This document shows, one piece after another, positions 62,262 to 64,000 of a DNA stretch of 64,000 nt. Position 1 is the stretch's first letter. Every line of letters begins with the position of its first letter. The stretch spans positions 1,037,501 through 1,101,500 of the forward strand of contig NZ_CP015614.1 in NCBI RefSeq assembly GCF_000635915.2, read 5' to 3'. The stretch comes from Brevundimonas naejangsanensis. Its GTDB lineage: Bacteria; Pseudomonadota; Alphaproteobacteria; Caulobacterales; Caulobacteraceae. A model generated the notes under the pieces. That model was not told the origin of the DNA. It made no database searches and saw nothing but the letters and a program-made list of their open reading frames with translations. Position numbers and translations under genes: made by a program.

Positions 62262-62957
62262 TTACAGGCTGTCGACCATCACCAGTTCGGCGTCTTCCTT
62301 GGCCGTGATGGTGATCGTCGGCTCGTCGATGATGCCCGCGCCGTCGCGCGCGTTCAGCGTCGTGCCGTTGACCTCCACCTGACCCACGGCGGGCACCAGA
62401 TAGGCGCGGCGGCCGCTAGCCAGATCATAGGACAGGCTTTCGCCTGCCTTCAGCGTGGCGGCCAGCACCCTGGCGTCGGCGTTGATCGTCAGCGCCTCGT
62501 CCGCCGGATCGCCCGAGGCGACGACGGTGAAACGGCCCGAACGGTCGCTCTTGGGAAACTCGCGCTGCCCCCACGACGGCTGGGCGCCCGGCCGATCCGT
62601 CTCGATCCAGATCTGAAACAGCGTCGTGAGCTCGTTCTCCATATTGTATTCGGCGTGACGCACGCCGGTCCCGGCGCTCATCACCTGAACGTCGCCCGCA
62701 CCGGTGCGGCCGGTGTTGCCCATCGAGTCCTGGTGGGTGATCGCTCCGGTGCGGACATAGGTGATGATTTCCATGTCGGCGTGCGGGTGGGGCGGAAAGC
62801 CCGACTGCGCGGCGATCTCATCGTCGTTCCAGACGCGAAGACGGCCCCAGCCCATGCGCTTCGGATCGTAGTGGTTGGCGAACGAGAAGTGATGCTTGGC
62901 GTTCAGCCAGCCGTGGTTGGCACCGCCGAGGGTGTTGAAGGGTCTGACGTCGATCAT
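62262..62957 (-). CDS. Pirin family protein
   Basis: This is a 231-residue bicupin of the YhhW/pirin group; relatives have quercetinase activity or act as redox-responsive regulators. Metal-site features are FPPHPHADMEIITYV with two histidines and a glutamate, and VRHAEYN with a third His. SAGTGVRH and PSWGQREFPKSDR are family signatures. The C-terminal cupin is degenerate. The single gene converges on gatB and is divergent from serS. Confidence 0.92.
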   Translation of the reverse strand: MIDVRPFNTLGGANHGWLNAKHHFSFANHYDPKRMGWGRLRVWNDDEIAAQSGFPPHPHADMEIITYVRTGAITHQDSMGNTGRTGAGDVQVMSAGTGVRHAEYNMENELTTLFQIWIETDRPGAQPSWGQREFPKSDRSGRFTVVASGDPADEALTINADARVLAATLKAGESLSYDLASGRRAYLVPAVGQVEVNGTTLNARDGAGIIDEPTITITAKEDAELVMVDSL

Positions 62958-63130
62958 TGTGCGCTCTCCGATTGTGCGCAGCCTGCGCCGCGCCGTTGGA
63001 AAACCATATAGGCAACTAAGACTGTTACGAAAAGGGGTGCTTCGAAACCCCGCCTCAGCATTTGCCCGACTCCGCGCGGGGCGCTACAGCCTTCGGCTCT
63101 CCCTCCCTTGAGCGCCGAAAGAGCGACGCC

Positions 63131-64000
63131 ATGCACGATATCCGAGCCATTCGCGACAATCCCGAAGCCTTCGTTGCGGGCTGGTCGTCGCGCGGCGTGG
63201 ATGACGCCGCCGATGTCGTTGCGCGCATTCTGGCGCTGGACGTGGAACTGCGCGCCGCCCAGACGCGCGGTCAGGACGCCCTGGCCAAACGCAACGCCGC
63301 CTCCAAGGCCATCGGCGCCGCCATGGGCAAGAAGGACATGGCCGAGGCCGACCGCCTGAAGGCTGAGGTCGAGGCCCTCAAGGGCGAAATCGCTGCGGCG
63401 GGCGAGACCGAAGCCGCCAAGGGCGCCGAACTGCGCGACCTGCTGGCCGGACTGAAGAATCTGGCCGCCGCCGACGTGCCGGACGGCGAAGACGAGAACG
63501 ACAACGTCGAGGTCCTGAAGTGGGGCGAACCCCGCACGACCGGCCCAGCCAAGGATCACGCCGATCTGGGCGAGGCCCTGGGCCTGCTGGACTTTGAAGC
63601 CGCCGCCAAGATGTCCGGCTCGCGCTTCGCCGTGCTGAAAGGCCAGCTGGCGCGTCTGGAGCGCGCCATCGGCCAGTTCATGCTGGACATGCAGACGGAC
63701 AAGAACGGGTATCTGGAAGTGAACCCGCCTTATCTCGTCAAAGATGACGCGATGTTCGGCACGGGGCAGTTGCCGAAGTTCCATGAAGATCTGTTTCTCG
63801 CAGAGCGAGGCGAACTGATTTTGCCGGATGCTATTAGCGATATGCGCGTCGCAATTAATGCAGCTCTCGATGTGGCGTTAGAGGATGGGATCGACCAGGC
63901 GCGTCTCCAGTTTGCGGAGGAGCCGAAAGTTGATCTTGCGGACAACCCTGATCGACGCTGGCTCATCCCCACCGCCGAAGTCTCCCTGACCAACCTTGTG
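63131..64000 (+). CDS. serS: Seryl-tRNA synthetase, 3'-truncated by window edge, with unusual insert
   Basis: SerS charges tRNA-Ser. The visible 290 residues include the start MHDIRAIRDNPEAFVAGW, the tRNA-binding coiled coil (about 25-105) and motif 1 region SGSRFAVLKGQLARLERAI. After FGTGQLPKFHEDLF there are about 53 residues (223-275; 63797-63955) before RWLIPTAEVSLTNL, where related SerRS has roughly five. The block is richer in A/T, with codons such as ATT, TTA and AAT rarely used nearby. The frame stays open, so the protein could still be functional. The class II motifs 2 and 3 lie beyond the window. Confidence 0.95.
   Translation, partial: MHDIRAIRDNPEAFVAGWSSRGVDDAADVVARILALDVELRAAQTRGQDALAKRNAASKAIGAAMGKKDMAEADRLKAEVEALKGEIAAAGETEAAKGAELRDLLAGLKNLAAADVPDGEDENDNVEVLKWGEPRTTGPAKDHADLGEALGLLDFEAAAKMSGSRFAVLKGQLARLERAIGQFMLDMQTDKNGYLEVNPPYLVKDDAMFGTGQLPKFHEDLFLAERGELILPDAISDMRVAINAALDVALEDGIDQARLQFAEEPKVDLADNPDRRWLIPTAEVSLTNLV

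Noticed and set aside
63034..63051. GGGGT/ACCCC hairpin upstream of serS as possible leader attenuator
   Set aside because: There is no Ser-rich small frame before it on the plus strand, the stem is only five base pairs, and its U-tract is on the wrong strand for serS.

Overview
The window is GC-rich chromosomal DNA of an alphaproteobacterium. The gene content and order point to the Caulobacterales, most likely Brevundimonas or a close relative. This placement rests on tatB-tatC close to serS, iscR-sufBCDS with an extra cysteine desulfurase, pyrB-pyrC'-plsY-dprA next to topA, a bactofilin, and large TonB-dependent receptor and peptidase genes. No phage, transposase, integrase, plasmid gene or CRISPR array was seen. 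Nearly all of the window is core housekeeping sequence with tight, often overlapping operons (ATGA, GTGA and TGATG junctions).

Layout. 1-4.2 kb: end of tatB, tatC, a stand-alone NAD(P)H-hydrate dehydratase, then glnB-glnA ending in a clear terminator. 4.2-12 kb: a minus-strand peptide-use cluster of an M14 metallocarboxypeptidase, a TonB-dependent receptor and an M20 amidohydrolase, followed by a long gene-free stretch and tRNA-Leu(UAG). 12.7-20 kb: amino acid permease, HrpB helicase, two RNA methyltransferase-type genes and a glycosyltransferase. 20.2-23.4 kb: TetR regulator with an overlapping BtuFCD/FecBCD-type importer. 23.4-31.3 kb: cell-wall and housekeeping genes (lytic transglycosylase, dapA, smpB, PBP1A, prfB with its programmed frameshift, bactofilin). 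31.4-36.2 kb: bcp-tyrS, anmK, a DMT exporter and an alpha/beta-hydrolase fold protein. 36.3-45.7 kb: iscR-desulfurase-sufBCDS-sufT-sufA directly followed by metNIQ, a sulfur and Fe-S block on one strand. 45.7-49.8 kb: acyltransferase, diguanylate cyclase, RhlE helicase and a small secreted protein. 49.9-58.8 kb: topA, a 61-residue orphan, dprA-plsY-pyrC'-pyrB, an AEC transporter, ruvX and a small HTH-like protein, with a perfect inverted pair of REP-like palindromes. 58.9-64 kb: gatCAB, pirin and the 5' part of serS.

The most notable observations are two. First, a 16-codon Tyr-rich reading frame ([16 protein letters not shown]) lies just upstream of tyrS and is followed by a GC-rich hairpin with a U-rich tail; it looks like an undescribed ribosome-mediated attenuator of tyrosyl-tRNA synthetase, possibly on a leaderless mRNA. 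Second, serS carries an in-frame block of about 53 codons with clearly lower GC just before the serine-binding TAE motif. Other oddities are a dihydroorotase homologue without its HxH metal site, an alpha/beta hydrolase whose nucleophile serine is a glutamine, a Bcp with a single cysteine, and a shared promoter-like motif in front of iscR and rhlE.
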